Counted from the stretch's first letter, positions 48,589 to 57,608 are shown. The stretch: 64,000 bases of DNA from Bog-473 sp963730395 (GCA_963730395.1 CAVSSK010000010.1:186001-250000), one strand, 5' to 3'. A program made the numbers and translations. The notes: generated by a model from the sequence alone, not told the origin.

Positions 48589-50418
48589 TCAGTGTCCTTC
48601 CTCGAACAGGGCGCGCAGCTCGGGCGGCATCTCGGGCAGCGGCTCGGGGGCGATGGCGATCGGCGCCAGGTAGCCGTGCTCTGCCGTCTGGTGCTGCACG
48701 AAGTTGACCTTGCCCAACTCGGGGTCCGGCCCCGGGTAGTCCTCCCTGGTGTGCCCGCCTCGGGACTCCTTGCGCTGCAGCGCCCCCTGGGCCACCGCGA
48801 TGGAGGTGGTGATCATGGAGGGCAGGTCGGTGGCCAGGTTCCAGCCCGGGTTGTAGGTCGGGCCCCCCTTCACCTGCACCTTGGCCGTCTGCTGCTTGAG
48901 GTCCTCCAGCTTGGCCAGCGCCTCCTCGAGCTCGGGACCGGTGCGGATGATGCCGACCAGCGACTGCATGGTCTCCTGCAGCTCGTGGTGCACGTCGTAG
49001 GGGTTGAGCCCGTCCTCGCGCCCGAAGGGCGCAAAGGCGTCGTCGATGACCGAGGCGACCTCCGCGGCGTCGACGCTGGGCGAGCCGGCGCGGCCCTCCG
49101 CGAAGTCGGCCGCGCCCATGCCGGCCCGGCGGCCGAAGACGATCAGGTCCGAGAGCGAGTTGCCGCCCAGGCGGTTCGCCCCGTGCATGCCGCCCGCCAC
49201 CTCGCCGATGGCGAAGAGACCCGGGACGGTGGCGGCCTGGGTCTCGGCGTCGACGCGCACGCCGCCCATCATGTAGTGACACGTCGGGCCGACCTCCATC
49301 GGGCCCGCCGTGATGTCCACGCCGGCCAGCTCCATGAACTGGTGGTACATGGACGGCAGCCGGCGCCGGATGTACTCGGGCGTGCGGCGCGACGCGATGT
49401 CGAGGAAGACGCCGCCGTGCGGGCTGCCCCGGCCCGCCTTCACCTCGGAGTTGATGGCGCGGGCCACCTCGTCACGCGGCAGGAGGTCGGGCGTGCGCCG
49501 GTTGTTGTTGTGGTCCTCGTACCAGGCGTCGGCTTCCTCTTCGGTCTCCGCCGTCTCGGCCCGGAACATGTCGGCCACGTAGTTGAACATGAAGCGGGTG
49601 CCCTCGGAGTTGCGCAGCACGCCGCCGTCGCCGCGCACACCCTCGGTGACCAGGATGCCGCGCACCGACAGCGGCCACACCATGCCGGTCGGGTGGAACT
49701 GCACGCACTCCATGTCGATGACGTCGGCCCCGGCCCAGATGGCCATCGCGTGGCCGTCGCCGACGGACTCCCACGAGTTGGAGGTGTACTTCCACGACTT
49801 GCCGATCGAGCCCGTGGCGAGGACGAAGGCCTTGGCGGTGAAGAGGACCATCTCGCCGGTCGGGCGCATGTAGCCCACGGCGCCCGAGATGCGGCCCTCC
49901 GCGTCGGGCAGGAGGCGCAGGATCTTGCACTCCATGAAGACGTCGGTCCCCATGGAGACGACCTTCTGCTGCAGGGTGCGGATCAGCTCCAGGCCGGTGC
50001 GGTCGCCGACGTGGGCCAGGCGGGCGTAGCGGTGGCCGCCGAAGTCACGCTGGGTGATGCGGCCGTCGGGGGTGCGGTCGAACAGCGCGCCCCAACGTTC
50101 GAGCTCGTAGACGCGGTCGGGTGCCTCCTGGGCGTGGATCTGCGCCATGCGCCAGTTGTTGAGCATCTTGCCGCCGCGCATGGTGTCGCGGAAGTGGACC
50201 TGCCAGTTGTCCTCGGGCCAGACGTGGCCCATGGCGGCCGCCATGCCGCCCTCGGCCATGACGGTGTGCGCCTTGCCGAGCAGGGACTTGCAGACCAGCG
50301 CCACCCGCAGGCCTCGCTCCTTGGCCTCGATCGCGGCCCGCAGCCCGGAGCCGCCCGCCCCGATGATGATGACGTCGTAGTCGTGCGTCTGGTAGTCGCG
50401 CGTGTCGGTGTCGGCCAT
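48589..50418 (-). CDS. sdhA: Succinate dehydrogenase flavoprotein subunit
   Basis: FAD subunit of complex II, 609 residues, complete. The FAD-binding start is YDVIIIGAGGSGLRAAIEAK, the covalent-flavin region AHTVMAEGGMAAAMG has the His, the active site includes QFHPTG and the substrate Arg/His of TCHYMMGGVRVDAETQAA, and HGANRLGGNSLSDLIVFGRR is diagnostic. Its close similarity to the cytoplasmic-membrane Sdh of actinobacteria (with FRDTMRGGKMLNNWRMAQIH) is clear. Middle gene of sdhC-sdhA-sdhB. Confidence 0.97.
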   Translation of the reverse strand: MADTDTRDYQTHDYDVIIIGAGGSGLRAAIEAKERGLRVALVCKSLLGKAHTVMAEGGMAAAMGHVWPEDNWQVHFRDTMRGGKMLNNWRMAQIHAQEAPDRVYELERWGALFDRTPDGRITQRDFGGHRYARLAHVGDRTGLELIRTLQQKVVSMGTDVFMECKILRLLPDAEGRISGAVGYMRPTGEMVLFTAKAFVLATGSIGKSWKYTSNSWESVGDGHAMAIWAGADVIDMECVQFHPTGMVWPLSVRGILVTEGVRGDGGVLRNSEGTRFMFNYVADMFRAETAETEEEADAWYEDHNNNRRTPDLLPRDEVARAINSEVKAGRGSPHGGVFLDIASRRTPEYIRRRLPSMYHQFMELAGVDITAGPMEVGPTCHYMMGGVRVDAETQAATVPGLFAIGEVAGGMHGANRLGGNSLSDLIVFGRRAGMGAADFAEGRAGSPSVDAAEVASVIDDAFAPFGREDGLNPYDVHHELQETMQSLVGIIRTGPELEEALAKLEDLKQQTAKVQVKGGPTYNPGWNLATDLPSMITTSIAVAQGALQRKESRGGHTREDYPGPDPELGKVNFVQHQTAEHGYLAPIAIAPEPLPEMPPELRALFEEGH

Positions 50419-50439
50419 GCGGGTCCTCGCTGTCCGGTC

Positions 50440-51267
50440 CTAGAAGTGGAAGCCCGGGTCGTGGATCGTCCCGCTCGCCACCAGCCGCACGTACAGGTCG
50501 CACAGGGCGACGCCGAAGAGGCTGATCCAGGCGAAGCGCATGTGGCGGGCGTTCAGCGGGGTGACGAACTTCCAGAGCTTGTAGCGGGTCGGGTGCTGGG
50601 AGAAGGAGCGCACCTGGCCGCCGCAGAAGTGCCGGCAGGCGTGGCACGACAGCGAGTAGAGCCACAGGAAGACCGCGTTGGCGCACAGGACCACCGTGCC
50701 GACGCTGACGCCGATCCCGTAGCCGGGCTGGCGGAAGGCGATGATGGCGTCGTAGGTCAGGACGCAGTTGAAGAGGAGGAGGATCCAGAAGAAGTAGCGG
50801 TGGACGTTCTGGAGTATGAGGGGGAACCGCGTCTCACCGGTGTAGCTCTTGTGGGCGTCGGCCACCCCGCACGCCGGGGGTGAGAGCCAGAAGGACCGGT
50901 AGTAGGCCTTGCGGTAGTAGTAGCAGGTGAGGCGGAAGCCGAGGGGGAAGATCAGGATCAGCAGCGCCGGCGAGTAGTTCCAGAAGGGCAGCGTCCCGAA
51001 GGCGTGGCTGCCCGGCACGCAGCTGTTGGCGATGCAGGGGGAGTAGAAGGGCGAGATCAGGTTGCGGTGCAGGTCGGGCCCGGCGTAGTAGTTCTTGCCG
51101 ACGAAGGCGGCCCACGTCGAGTACGCCACGAACGCCAGCAGCACGGCGGCCGTGATCGCCGGCTCCACCCACCAGCCGTCCTTGCGCAGGGTCGGCACGT
51201 CCGGGCCGCCCCGGGCTGCTCCGATCGCGACCGGGGTCGTGGTCGCACTCTCGACCGTCGTCGTCAC
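50440..51267 (-). CDS. sdhC: Succinate dehydrogenase membrane anchor subunit
   Basis: Membrane subunit of 275 residues with about five to six helices, of the actinobacterial Sdh1 type and unlike E. coli SdhC/D. Segments include WVEPAITAAVLLAFVAYSTW, ALLILIFPLGFRLTCYYYRK, YFFWILLLFNCVLTYDAIIA and the conserved SLSCHACRHFCGGQVRSFSQ, rich in Cys and His. Several His can ligate haem. GTG 51267 is chosen because AGGAGG lies five bases before it; a longer in-frame start adds unconserved residues. First gene of the sdh operon, 22 bp before sdhA, divergent from a LysR gene. Confidence 0.83.
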   Translation of the reverse strand: MTTTVESATTTPVAIGAARGGPDVPTLRKDGWWVEPAITAAVLLAFVAYSTWAAFVGKNYYAGPDLHRNLISPFYSPCIANSCVPGSHAFGTLPFWNYSPALLILIFPLGFRLTCYYYRKAYYRSFWLSPPACGVADAHKSYTGETRFPLILQNVHRYFFWILLLFNCVLTYDAIIAFRQPGYGIGVSVGTVVLCANAVFLWLYSLSCHACRHFCGGQVRSFSQHPTRYKLWKFVTPLNARHMRFAWISLFGVALCDLYVRLVASGTIHDPGFHF

Positions 51268-51431
51268 CCGCACCTCCTCAGTGCCCAGCTCAGGCTCGGC
51301 GGCCGGGGCCGCCAAATCATCTCAGACCGCTCCTGCAGCGGCGCAAGCCGCAGCTCGCGCCGATGCCGGCGCTCCCGGGGTGACCCTAAGGCCCCCTCCG
51401 CAGCACGTCAAAGACATAAAGAGTATGAAGA

Positions 51432-51450
51432 TCAGAGCGATAAGCTCTGA
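51432..51450. promoter_or_regulatory. LysR-type operator palindrome
   Basis: Perfect repeat TCAGAGC-GATAA-GCTCTGA (7-bp arms) ending two bases before the LysR start codon. It matches the T-N11-A layout of LysR autoregulatory sites and lies in the 185-bp spacer shared with sdhC. Confidence 0.6.
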
Positions 51451-51452
51451 AT

Positions 51453-52466
51453 ATGCAGCTGCACCAGCTGGCCTACGCGCTGGCGGTGGCCGAGGAGCAG
51501 AGCTTCACCCGGGCCGCCGACCGGCTGCACCTGGCCCAGCCCTCGCTCTCCCGCCAGGTCCGCCTGCTCGAGCACGAGCTCGGCGTGGTCCTCTTCAACC
51601 GCGGCCCGGGCCAGGGACCGGTCACGCTCACCCCCGACGGCAGCGCGCTGGTGCCCTTCATGCAGCGCGTCCTGGCCGACGTCGAGGCGACCGGGGCCGA
51701 GGCGCGGGCGCTGTCGGGCATGGCCCGGGGCCACCTCGCCGTCGGCGCGACGCCGAGCCTCATCACGAGCGTGCTCGCCCCGGCCCTCGTGGCGTTCCAC
51801 GCCAGCCACCCCGGCATCGACCTGTCGGTGGTGGAGGCAGGCTCCCACCAGCTGGTGCCCCAGGTCGCCGCGGGCGAGGTCGACCTGGCCCTCGTCGTGC
51901 TGCCGGTCACCGACCCGCTCGTTCTCACCACGCCGCTCTTCGACGACCCCCTCGTGCTGGTCACCGCGCCCGACCACCCCTTCGCGCGCCGGCGGCGCGT
52001 CCGGGTGCGCGACCTCGACGGCCTCGACCTGGTCATGTTCCGCGAGGGCTACGACCTGCGCGCCGTCACACTGGCGGCCTGCGCCGACGCCGGGGTCGAG
52101 CCGCACCTCGTCAGCGAGGGCGGCGAGATGGCGGGCGTGCTCTCCTTCGTGGCCGCCGGCCTGGGCGCGGCGGTCGTGCCGGCCATCGCGCTGCCGGGCG
52201 ACGGCTCGCTGGTGGCCGTCCCGTTCAGCGGGCCGACGATGAGCCGCACCGTTGCGCTCGCCCAGCGCGGCGACCGCACGCTCGCCCGCCCCGCCCGGGC
52301 CCTCGCCGACCAGCTCGTGACGCGCCATGCCGCCACCGTCGGCGACCGGGCCGGTCGCGGCCGCCCGGCGGGGGGCCGGCGAGAACCTCGACAACCCCCA
52401 TTGGCGCCGGCGACCCACCCTTCCCGCCCCCGAGCGGGCGCGCTGGTTCACAAGCGAACGGTTTAG
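51453..52466 (+). CDS. LysR-family transcriptional regulator
   Basis: LysR-type regulator of 337 residues. The helix-turn-helix is LAYALAVAEEQSFTRAADRL then HLAQPSLSRQVRLLEHELGV; the effector domain begins GHLAVGATPSLITSVLAPAL with DLSVVEAGSHQLVPQVAAGE. The C-terminal 45 residues after ADQLVTRHA are unusually Pro/Arg-rich and may be a non-conserved tail. Divergent from the sdh operon with a palindrome between, so it could regulate sdh; that is inference from position only. Confidence 0.92.
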   Translation: MQLHQLAYALAVAEEQSFTRAADRLHLAQPSLSRQVRLLEHELGVVLFNRGPGQGPVTLTPDGSALVPFMQRVLADVEATGAEARALSGMARGHLAVGATPSLITSVLAPALVAFHASHPGIDLSVVEAGSHQLVPQVAAGEVDLALVVLPVTDPLVLTTPLFDDPLVLVTAPDHPFARRRRVRVRDLDGLDLVMFREGYDLRAVTLAACADAGVEPHLVSEGGEMAGVLSFVAAGLGAAVVPAIALPGDGSLVAVPFSGPTMSRTVALAQRGDRTLARPARALADQLVTRHAATVGDRAGRGRPAGGRREPRQPPLAPATHPSRPRAGALVHKRTV

Positions 52467-52475
52467 GCTTCGCAC

Positions 52476-53951
52476 ATGGACGGCCTCTCGCACTTCGATC
52501 CCTCCGTGACCCCGGCCCCCGGCGGCCTCAAGGCCCCGGCCGACCTGCCCCGTGCCCTGGCCGATCTGCGCGCCTCGGGCTGGGAGTCGGTGCCGGTGGC
52601 CGAGGAGATGCGGCGCAACACGGCCAAGGCCATCGCCGCCGGCCGCTCGCTCGTGCCCGGCGTCCTGGGCTTCGAGGAGACCGTGGTCCCCCAGCTGGAG
52701 AACGCCATCCTGGCCGGCCACGACCTCATCCTCCTGGGCGAGCGCGGCCAGGCCAAGACCCGGGTCATCCGCTCCCTCGTCGGCCTGCTCGACGAGTGGA
52801 CGCCCATCGTCGCCGGCTCCGAGATCAACGACGACCCGTACCGCCCCGTCTCGCGCTTCGCCCTCGACCTGGTCGACGAGCTGGCCGATGCCACGCCGAT
52901 CGACTGGGTGCACCGCTCGCAGCGCTACGGGGAGAAGCTGGCCACGCCCGACACCTCCATCGCCGACCTCATCGGCGAGGTCGACCCGATCAAGATCGCC
53001 GAGGGCCGCTACCTGAGCGACGAGCTGGCGCTGCACTACGGCCTCATCCCGCGGGTCAACCGAGGCATCTTCGCCATCAACGAGCTGCCCGACCTCTCCG
53101 AGCGGATCCAGGTCGGCCTGCTCAACATCCTCGAGGAGCGCGACGTCCAGATCCGCGGCCACCGCATCCGGCTGCCGCTCGACATCATGCTGGTGGCCAC
53201 GGCCAACCCCGAGGACTACACGAACCGCGGTCGCATCATCACGCCGCTCAAGGACCGCTTCGGCGCGCAGATCCGCACGCACTACCCCTTCGAGACCCTG
53301 ACCGAGGTCCGGATCATGGAGGGCGAGGCCGACCTGCCGACGGCGGGCGTCCCCGTCAGCGTGCCGCCGTTCATGAAGGAGGTGGTGGCCGAGATCAGCC
53401 AGCTCGCCCGCCGCAGCACCCACCTCAACCAGCGCAGCGGCGTCTCGGTCCGCTTGTCGATCGCCAACTACGAGACCCTCGTCGCCTCCGCCGTGCGGCG
53501 CGCCCTGCGCACGGGCGAGCCGGTGGCGGTGCCCCGCATCAGCGACCTCTCCGCCCTGGTGCCCTCGACCCAGGGCAAGATCGAGGTCGAGGCGATGGAG
53601 GAGGGGCACGAGGACGAGGTGGTGGCCCAGCTGGTTGCCGCGGCCACGCTCTCGGTCTTCCGGCGCCGGGTCACCCTCGACGACCCGCAGTCGATCGTGG
53701 CCGCGTTCCACGAGCAGGTCGTGGTGCACGTGGGAGACGACCTGCCGTCGTCGGCCTATCTGGCCGTGCTGGCCGACATCCCCGAGCTCGAGCCGCCGAC
53801 CCGCAAGCTGGCCGGACCCGAGGCCGCCGACGCCGAGTCGCCCGCCCTGATGGCCTGCGCCATGGAGTTCCTCCTCGAGGGACTGCACCTGACCAAGCGC
53901 CTCAACAAGGACGCCTCCGGCGCCCGGGCGCTCTACCGCGGCCGCAAATAG
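52476..53951 (+). CDS. AAA+ ATPase of magnesium-chelatase/MoxR type
   Basis: AAA+ ATPase of 491 residues. Walker A GERGQAKTRVI, Walker B-like GIFAINELPDLSERIQVGLL, sensor ATANPEDYTNRGRIITPLKD and arginine finger region DRFGAQIRTHYPFE. A long N-terminus (GLKAPADLPRALADLRASGW) and a C-terminal EMEEGHEDEVVAQLV-like helix (here EVEAMEEGHEDEVVAQLVAA) distinguish it from BchI. It is followed at 33 bp by a VWA protein, so the two form an AAA+/VWA chaperone pair. Such pairs remodel or load metal into protein partners; the target is unknown. Confidence 0.87.
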   Translation: MDGLSHFDPSVTPAPGGLKAPADLPRALADLRASGWESVPVAEEMRRNTAKAIAAGRSLVPGVLGFEETVVPQLENAILAGHDLILLGERGQAKTRVIRSLVGLLDEWTPIVAGSEINDDPYRPVSRFALDLVDELADATPIDWVHRSQRYGEKLATPDTSIADLIGEVDPIKIAEGRYLSDELALHYGLIPRVNRGIFAINELPDLSERIQVGLLNILEERDVQIRGHRIRLPLDIMLVATANPEDYTNRGRIITPLKDRFGAQIRTHYPFETLTEVRIMEGEADLPTAGVPVSVPPFMKEVVAEISQLARRSTHLNQRSGVSVRLSIANYETLVASAVRRALRTGEPVAVPRISDLSALVPSTQGKIEVEAMEEGHEDEVVAQLVAAATLSVFRRRVTLDDPQSIVAAFHEQVVVHVGDDLPSSAYLAVLADIPELEPPTRKLAGPEAADAESPALMACAMEFLLEGLHLTKRLNKDASGARALYRGRK

Positions 53952-53984
53952 AGCGCAGCGGGAACGGAGACGGGAGGCCCACCG

Positions 53985-55991
53985 GTGAGTGTCCGCTACG
54001 ACTACTCGGAATGGGACGGCACCCAGGAATTCGCCGACCTCGATCCGGACGAGCTCCTCGCCGGCCTCACCGAGGACCTCCTCGCCGGTGGTGACCTCGA
54101 CGACGCGCTGCGGCGGCTCCTGCGCAGCGGCTTCCACACCGGCGACGGCGACCAGGTGCCGGGCCTGCGGGACCTGCTCGACCAACTCCGCCGCCGCCGG
54201 GCCGAGATGCTGGCCGAGGGCGACCCCGACGGCCGCATGGCGGAGCTCACACGGCAGCTCGACGAGATAGAGCAGGACGAGCGGGCCGCCATCGACGAGC
54301 TCGTCGACGAGGCGCACGGCTCGGGCGACCAGCGCCGGAGCGAAGTGACCGACGACGTCGCCACCGAGCGGCGCATGGCGCTCGACCTCCAGCCCGACGA
54401 CCCCGCCGGGCGCATCAGCTCCCTGCAGCACTACGACTTCGTGTCCTCCGAGGCGCGGGAGCGCTTCGAGGAGCTCGTCGACGAGCTGCGACGCGAGATG
54501 GCCGACACGTTCTTCGAGGGCGCGTCCGACGCGCTCTCCAACATGAGCCCCGAGCAGATGGCGCGCATGCGCGATGCGTACGACGCCCTCAACAAGATGC
54601 TCGAGCAGCGCGAGCGGGGCGAGGAGCTCGACCCGAGCTTCGAGGACTTCATGGCGCAGTACGGCGACATGTTCCCGGGGGACCCCAAGACCCTCGACGA
54701 GCTCCTCGAGCAACTGGCCGAGCGCATGGCGGCCGCCCAGGCGGTGTGGAACTCGATGTCGCCCGAGCAGCAGGCCCAGCTGCGGGCGCTGATGGACTCG
54801 GTCCTCGAGGACATGGACCTGCGCTGGCAGGTGGAGCGCCTGGCCCAGAATCTCCAGCGCGCCGTGCCCGACGCAGGCTGGCAGCAGTCGTACGACTTCA
54901 ACGGCGAGGGCCCGATGAGCATGAGCCGCGCCACCGACCTGGCCTCGCAGCTCGGCCAGCTGGACCGCATGGAGGAGGTGCTCCAGTCGGCCTCCACCCC
55001 GGCCGCGCTGGGCGAGATCGACCTGGACCAGGTGCGCCAGCACATGGGTGAGGACGCCGCCCGGGCGCTCGACCGCCTGGCCAACCTCACCAAGTCCCTG
55101 GCCGACGCCGGGCTCATCGAGCAGCAGGGCGGGCGGATAGAGCTGACGCCGCGCGGCGTGCGCCGCCTGGGCCAGAAGGCGCTGGCCGACCTGTTCGGCC
55201 AGATCAACAAGGACCGCATCGGCGACCACTCGACCGTGCGCACCGGGACGGGCCACGACCGCGAGGAGACCACGAAGGCGTACGAGTACGGCGACCCGCT
55301 GAACCTGCACCTGTCCACCACCGTGCACAACGCGGTGCGCCGCAGCGGGTCGGGCGTGCCGGTGCGGCTCACCCCGGAGGACTTCGAGGTGGTCGAGGTC
55401 GAGGCGCTCTCGCGATCGGCCACGGTGCTTGCGATCGACCTCTCCATGTCCATGCCGATGCGCGACAACTTCGTGCCGGCCAAGCGCATGGCGATGGCGC
55501 TGCAGACGCTCATCTCGTCGAAGTTCCCCCGCGACTATCTCGGCATCGTGGGCTTCTCCGAGGTGGCGCGCGAGATACGCCCCGACGAGATCCCCACGGC
55601 CATGTGGGACTACGTCTACGGCACCAACCTCCAGCACGCGCTCGCGCTGTCACGGCGCATGCTGGCCCACGAGCACGGGACCAAGCAGATCATCGTGGTG
55701 ACCGACGGCGAGCCGACGGCGCACATCGACGACTACGGCGAGGTGTTCTTCAACTACCCGCCGGTGCCCGAGACGCTGCGCCGCACCATGGCGGAGGTGA
55801 TCCGCTGCACGCGGGCCGGCATCGTGATCAACACCTTCGCCCTCGACCTCCAGCGCACCCACTATCCCTTCGTGGAGCAGATCGCCCGCGTCAACGGCGG
55901 CCGGACCTTCTACACGACCCCCGACGCCCTCGGCGGCTACGTGCTGGTCGACTTCCTCCAGCACCGCCGCGTGCTGCGCCCCACCGGTTAG
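53985..55991 (+). CDS. VWA-domain protein, partner of the AAA+ ATPase
   Basis: Protein of 668 residues with a von Willebrand A domain at about residues 480-640. The MIDAS motif is VLAIDLSMSMPMRDN (DxSxS), with TDGE (IIVVTDGEPTAHIDDYGEV) as the metal-site Asp. The long N-terminal half is acidic and helical with coiled-coil character (DDALRRLLRSGF, RRRRAEMLAEGDPDGRMAEL, and the MSPEQMARMRDAYD and MSPEQQAQLRALMD repeats). GTG 53985. Belongs with the AAA+ gene as a MoxR-VWA type system. Confidence 0.9.
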   Translation: MSVRYDYSEWDGTQEFADLDPDELLAGLTEDLLAGGDLDDALRRLLRSGFHTGDGDQVPGLRDLLDQLRRRRAEMLAEGDPDGRMAELTRQLDEIEQDERAAIDELVDEAHGSGDQRRSEVTDDVATERRMALDLQPDDPAGRISSLQHYDFVSSEARERFEELVDELRREMADTFFEGASDALSNMSPEQMARMRDAYDALNKMLEQRERGEELDPSFEDFMAQYGDMFPGDPKTLDELLEQLAERMAAAQAVWNSMSPEQQAQLRALMDSVLEDMDLRWQVERLAQNLQRAVPDAGWQQSYDFNGEGPMSMSRATDLASQLGQLDRMEEVLQSASTPAALGEIDLDQVRQHMGEDAARALDRLANLTKSLADAGLIEQQGGRIELTPRGVRRLGQKALADLFGQINKDRIGDHSTVRTGTGHDREETTKAYEYGDPLNLHLSTTVHNAVRRSGSGVPVRLTPEDFEVVEVEALSRSATVLAIDLSMSMPMRDNFVPAKRMAMALQTLISSKFPRDYLGIVGFSEVAREIRPDEIPTAMWDYVYGTNLQHALALSRRMLAHEHGTKQIIVVTDGEPTAHIDDYGEVFFNYPPVPETLRRTMAEVIRCTRAGIVINTFALDLQRTHYPFVEQIARVNGGRTFYTTPDALGGYVLVDFLQHRRVLRPTG

Positions 55992-56028
55992 GGCCCACGG
56001 GTCGGGGCCCCGGCGGACCGGGCCCACC

Positions 56029-56051
56029 GGCCGCCCTCTGATCGGGCGGCC
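56029..56051 (+). terminator. Terminator hairpin after the VWA gene
   Basis: Perfect 8-bp repeat GGCCGCCC / GGGCGGCC with a seven-base loop (TCTGATC), 38 bp past the VWA stop. No T-run. Confidence 0.5.
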
Positions 56052-56339
56052 CACCGCCCGGGTCCGGGCCCGGCCCTTCCGGCGGCCCCCGCCGGGCCCG
56101 CTTGGACCCCGCGCCGGGCTCGGGCGGCCGATTTCCCTTCCCCATGGACGGCGTGTGCCAAAAGCGGGCCTCAACTGGGGTTATCCCGAGACGCCGGCCC
56201 CCGATCGGGGCCGTGCGGGCACGCCTCGTGCCTGGAATCGGCAAATGCCCCCTTGCGCTCGGGGGGAGGGTAGTGAAAGATGACTACACCGTTGTAACTA
56301 CACCAATGCCACCTGTGGCGAAGAAGGGGGGCGAACCAC
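56052..56339. other. whiB upstream region
   Basis: GC-rich proximal part with no gene, turning A/T-richer before GTG 56340. The octamer ACTACACC occurs twice (56283-56290 and 56297-56304), 14 bp apart, within the probable whiB promoter, possibly a regulator site. Confidence 0.5.
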
Positions 56340-56627
56340 GTGCCGGTTGACATAGTCACCACGCTCTACGGTCGCCAAGAACGAAGCTGGCAGTTGCAGG
56401 CGAATTGCATGGGCGTCGACCCTGACCTGTTCTTCCCGGAGCGCGGGGCGTCGACCCGCGAGGCCAAGGAGGTCTGCCGCGGCTGCGTCGTGCGGGAGGA
56501 CTGCCTCGAGTACGCCCTGGCCAACGGCGAGAAGTTCGGCATCTGGGGCGGCATGAGCGAGCGTGAGCGGCGTCGGCTGCGCCGCGCCCGTGCCCTGGCC
56601 CGCCGCGACGTGGCCAGCGCCTCGTAG
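56340..56627 (+). CDS. WhiB-family [4Fe-4S] transcription factor
   Basis: WhiB protein of 95 residues. The cluster ligands are C23, C46, C49 and C55 (ANCMGVDPDLFFPERG, VCRGCVVREDCLEYAL). The beta-turn GIWGG is at 68-72, followed by the DNA-binding basic tail SERERRRLRRARALARR. The layout and the EKFGIWGG motif are closest to the WhiB1/WhiB2 (WhmD) type. Such proteins regulate transcription with SigA in response to redox or NO. GTG 56340 follows a GGGGGG-rich purine run. Complete. Confidence 0.95.
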   Translation: MPVDIVTTLYGRQERSWQLQANCMGVDPDLFFPERGASTREAKEVCRGCVVREDCLEYALANGEKFGIWGGMSERERRRLRRARALARRDVASAS

Positions 56628-56675
56628 CTCCATTCGCCGCGGCCTCTCGCTGACGTCGCGCCCGTCGGGGCCCCG

Positions 56676-57542
56676 TCAGGCGCGACCCAACCGGGCTTCC
56701 ACGGTCGACTCCTCGGCCAGGCCGAGCTCGTCCCAGCGTTCCCGTGGGATGGCGGCCAGCACGGCCTCGGGGACGAGGCCGACCAGCTCCGCCCCCTCCA
56801 CCGACCCGCCGGCCTCGGCGACCAGGGCCGCGACCTCGTCGTAGAGCGTGGCCGGGCCGTGGCACCCGGGGTCGAGCAGGTTGCACGACACCTGCGCCCG
56901 TGGCCCGACCGCCAGTCCCAGGGCCCGCACGTGCGGCCCCCGCACCAGCGGGGCGACCCGGCGGGCGACCTCGGCCGAGGAGACCCAGACGTTGTAGGCG
57001 ACCAGGACCCGGCGGGCGCCCACGGCCGTCGCCCCGGTGCGCGGGTCCGGCTGCGCCGGCCCGAAGTCGGGGGCCCAGCCCTCGGCAAGGGCCCCTTCCT
57101 TCCCGAGGGCGGACCGGCGGATGTCCGGCAGGTCCCGGGTCCGGCCGCCGGGAAGCGGCCCGTAGAGGAAGCTCGGCACACCCAGTTCGGCGCCGAGCCA
57201 GCGGGCGAAGTCGTCGCGCAGGGCGACCGCGTCCTCCAGGTCATCGGGTGCGGGCCGGCCGGGCTGGTAGGGGACGAAGGGCACGACGTCGAGCACGCCG
57301 AGGCGGGGGTGGGCACCCTGGTGGCGCCTGAGGTCCAACGTGGCCACCGTGGTCGTGGCCAGCGTCCTGGCGGCCGGCACCACGGCATCGGCGGGTCCGG
57401 CCAGGGTGAGGACGGACCGGTTGTGATCCGGGTCGCGGTGCAGATCGAGCAGGATCGGCCCGGCGGCGGCGGCCAGGGCATCGAGGACGCGCTCGTCGCG
57501 GCCCTCGCTGACATTGACGACGCACTCGAAGATCACGGGCAC
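56676..57542 (-). CDS. Glutamate formimidoyltransferase-like protein (FtcD N-terminal family)
   Basis: Protein of 288 residues resembling the formiminotransferase domain of FtcD, which moves a formimino group from formiminoglutamate to THF. VIFECVVNVSEGRDERVLDA, LLDLHRDPDHNRSVLTLAGP, HQGAHPRLGVLDVVPFVPYQ, GVPSFLYGPLPGGRTRDLPD and the end SCNLLDPGCHGPATLYDEVA with EGAELVGLVPEAVLAAIP match the family. The cyclodeaminase half is missing, as in many actinobacteria. GTG 57542 is the start as written, but the start region lies in a five-copy 17-bp tandem repeat that offers alternatives. Hut genes are not adjacent. Confidence 0.88.
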   Translation of the reverse strand: MPVIFECVVNVSEGRDERVLDALAAAAGPILLDLHRDPDHNRSVLTLAGPADAVVPAARTLATTTVATLDLRRHQGAHPRLGVLDVVPFVPYQPGRPAPDDLEDAVALRDDFARWLGAELGVPSFLYGPLPGGRTRDLPDIRRSALGKEGALAEGWAPDFGPAQPDPRTGATAVGARRVLVAYNVWVSSAEVARRVAPLVRGPHVRALGLAVGPRAQVSCNLLDPGCHGPATLYDEVAALVAEAGGSVEGAELVGLVPEAVLAAIPRERWDELGLAEESTVEARLGRA

Positions 57543-57608
57543 TCGAAGATCACGGGCACTCGAAGATCACGGGCATCCGAGGATCAGGGGCATCCGAAGA
57601 TCACGGTG
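57524..57608 (+). repeat. 17-bp tandem repeat over the formimidoyltransferase start
   Basis: Five consecutive 17-bp units: ACTCGAAGATCACGGGC three times (57524-57574), then two diverged copies (ATCCGAGGATCAGGGGC and ATCCGAAGATCACGGTG, to 57608). On the coding strand each perfect unit carries GTGCCCGTGATCTTCGA, the gene's first codons. 17 is not a multiple of three. Confidence 0.95.

Noticed and set aside
47929..50883. A 984-codon plus-strand open frame over sdhB-sdhA-sdhC
   Set aside because: Antisense shadow of the clear sdh genes.
51432..55637. A 1,401-codon open frame on the minus strand
   Set aside because: It is antisense to LysR, AAA+ and VWA genes. High-GC codon bias leaves long open frames on the opposite strand; its composition (Gly/Arg/His/Val/Leu) shows no domains.
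57524..57608. 17-bp repeats as a CRISPR array
   Set aside because: Units are directly adjacent with no spacers and extend into a coding start; a plain tandem duplication.
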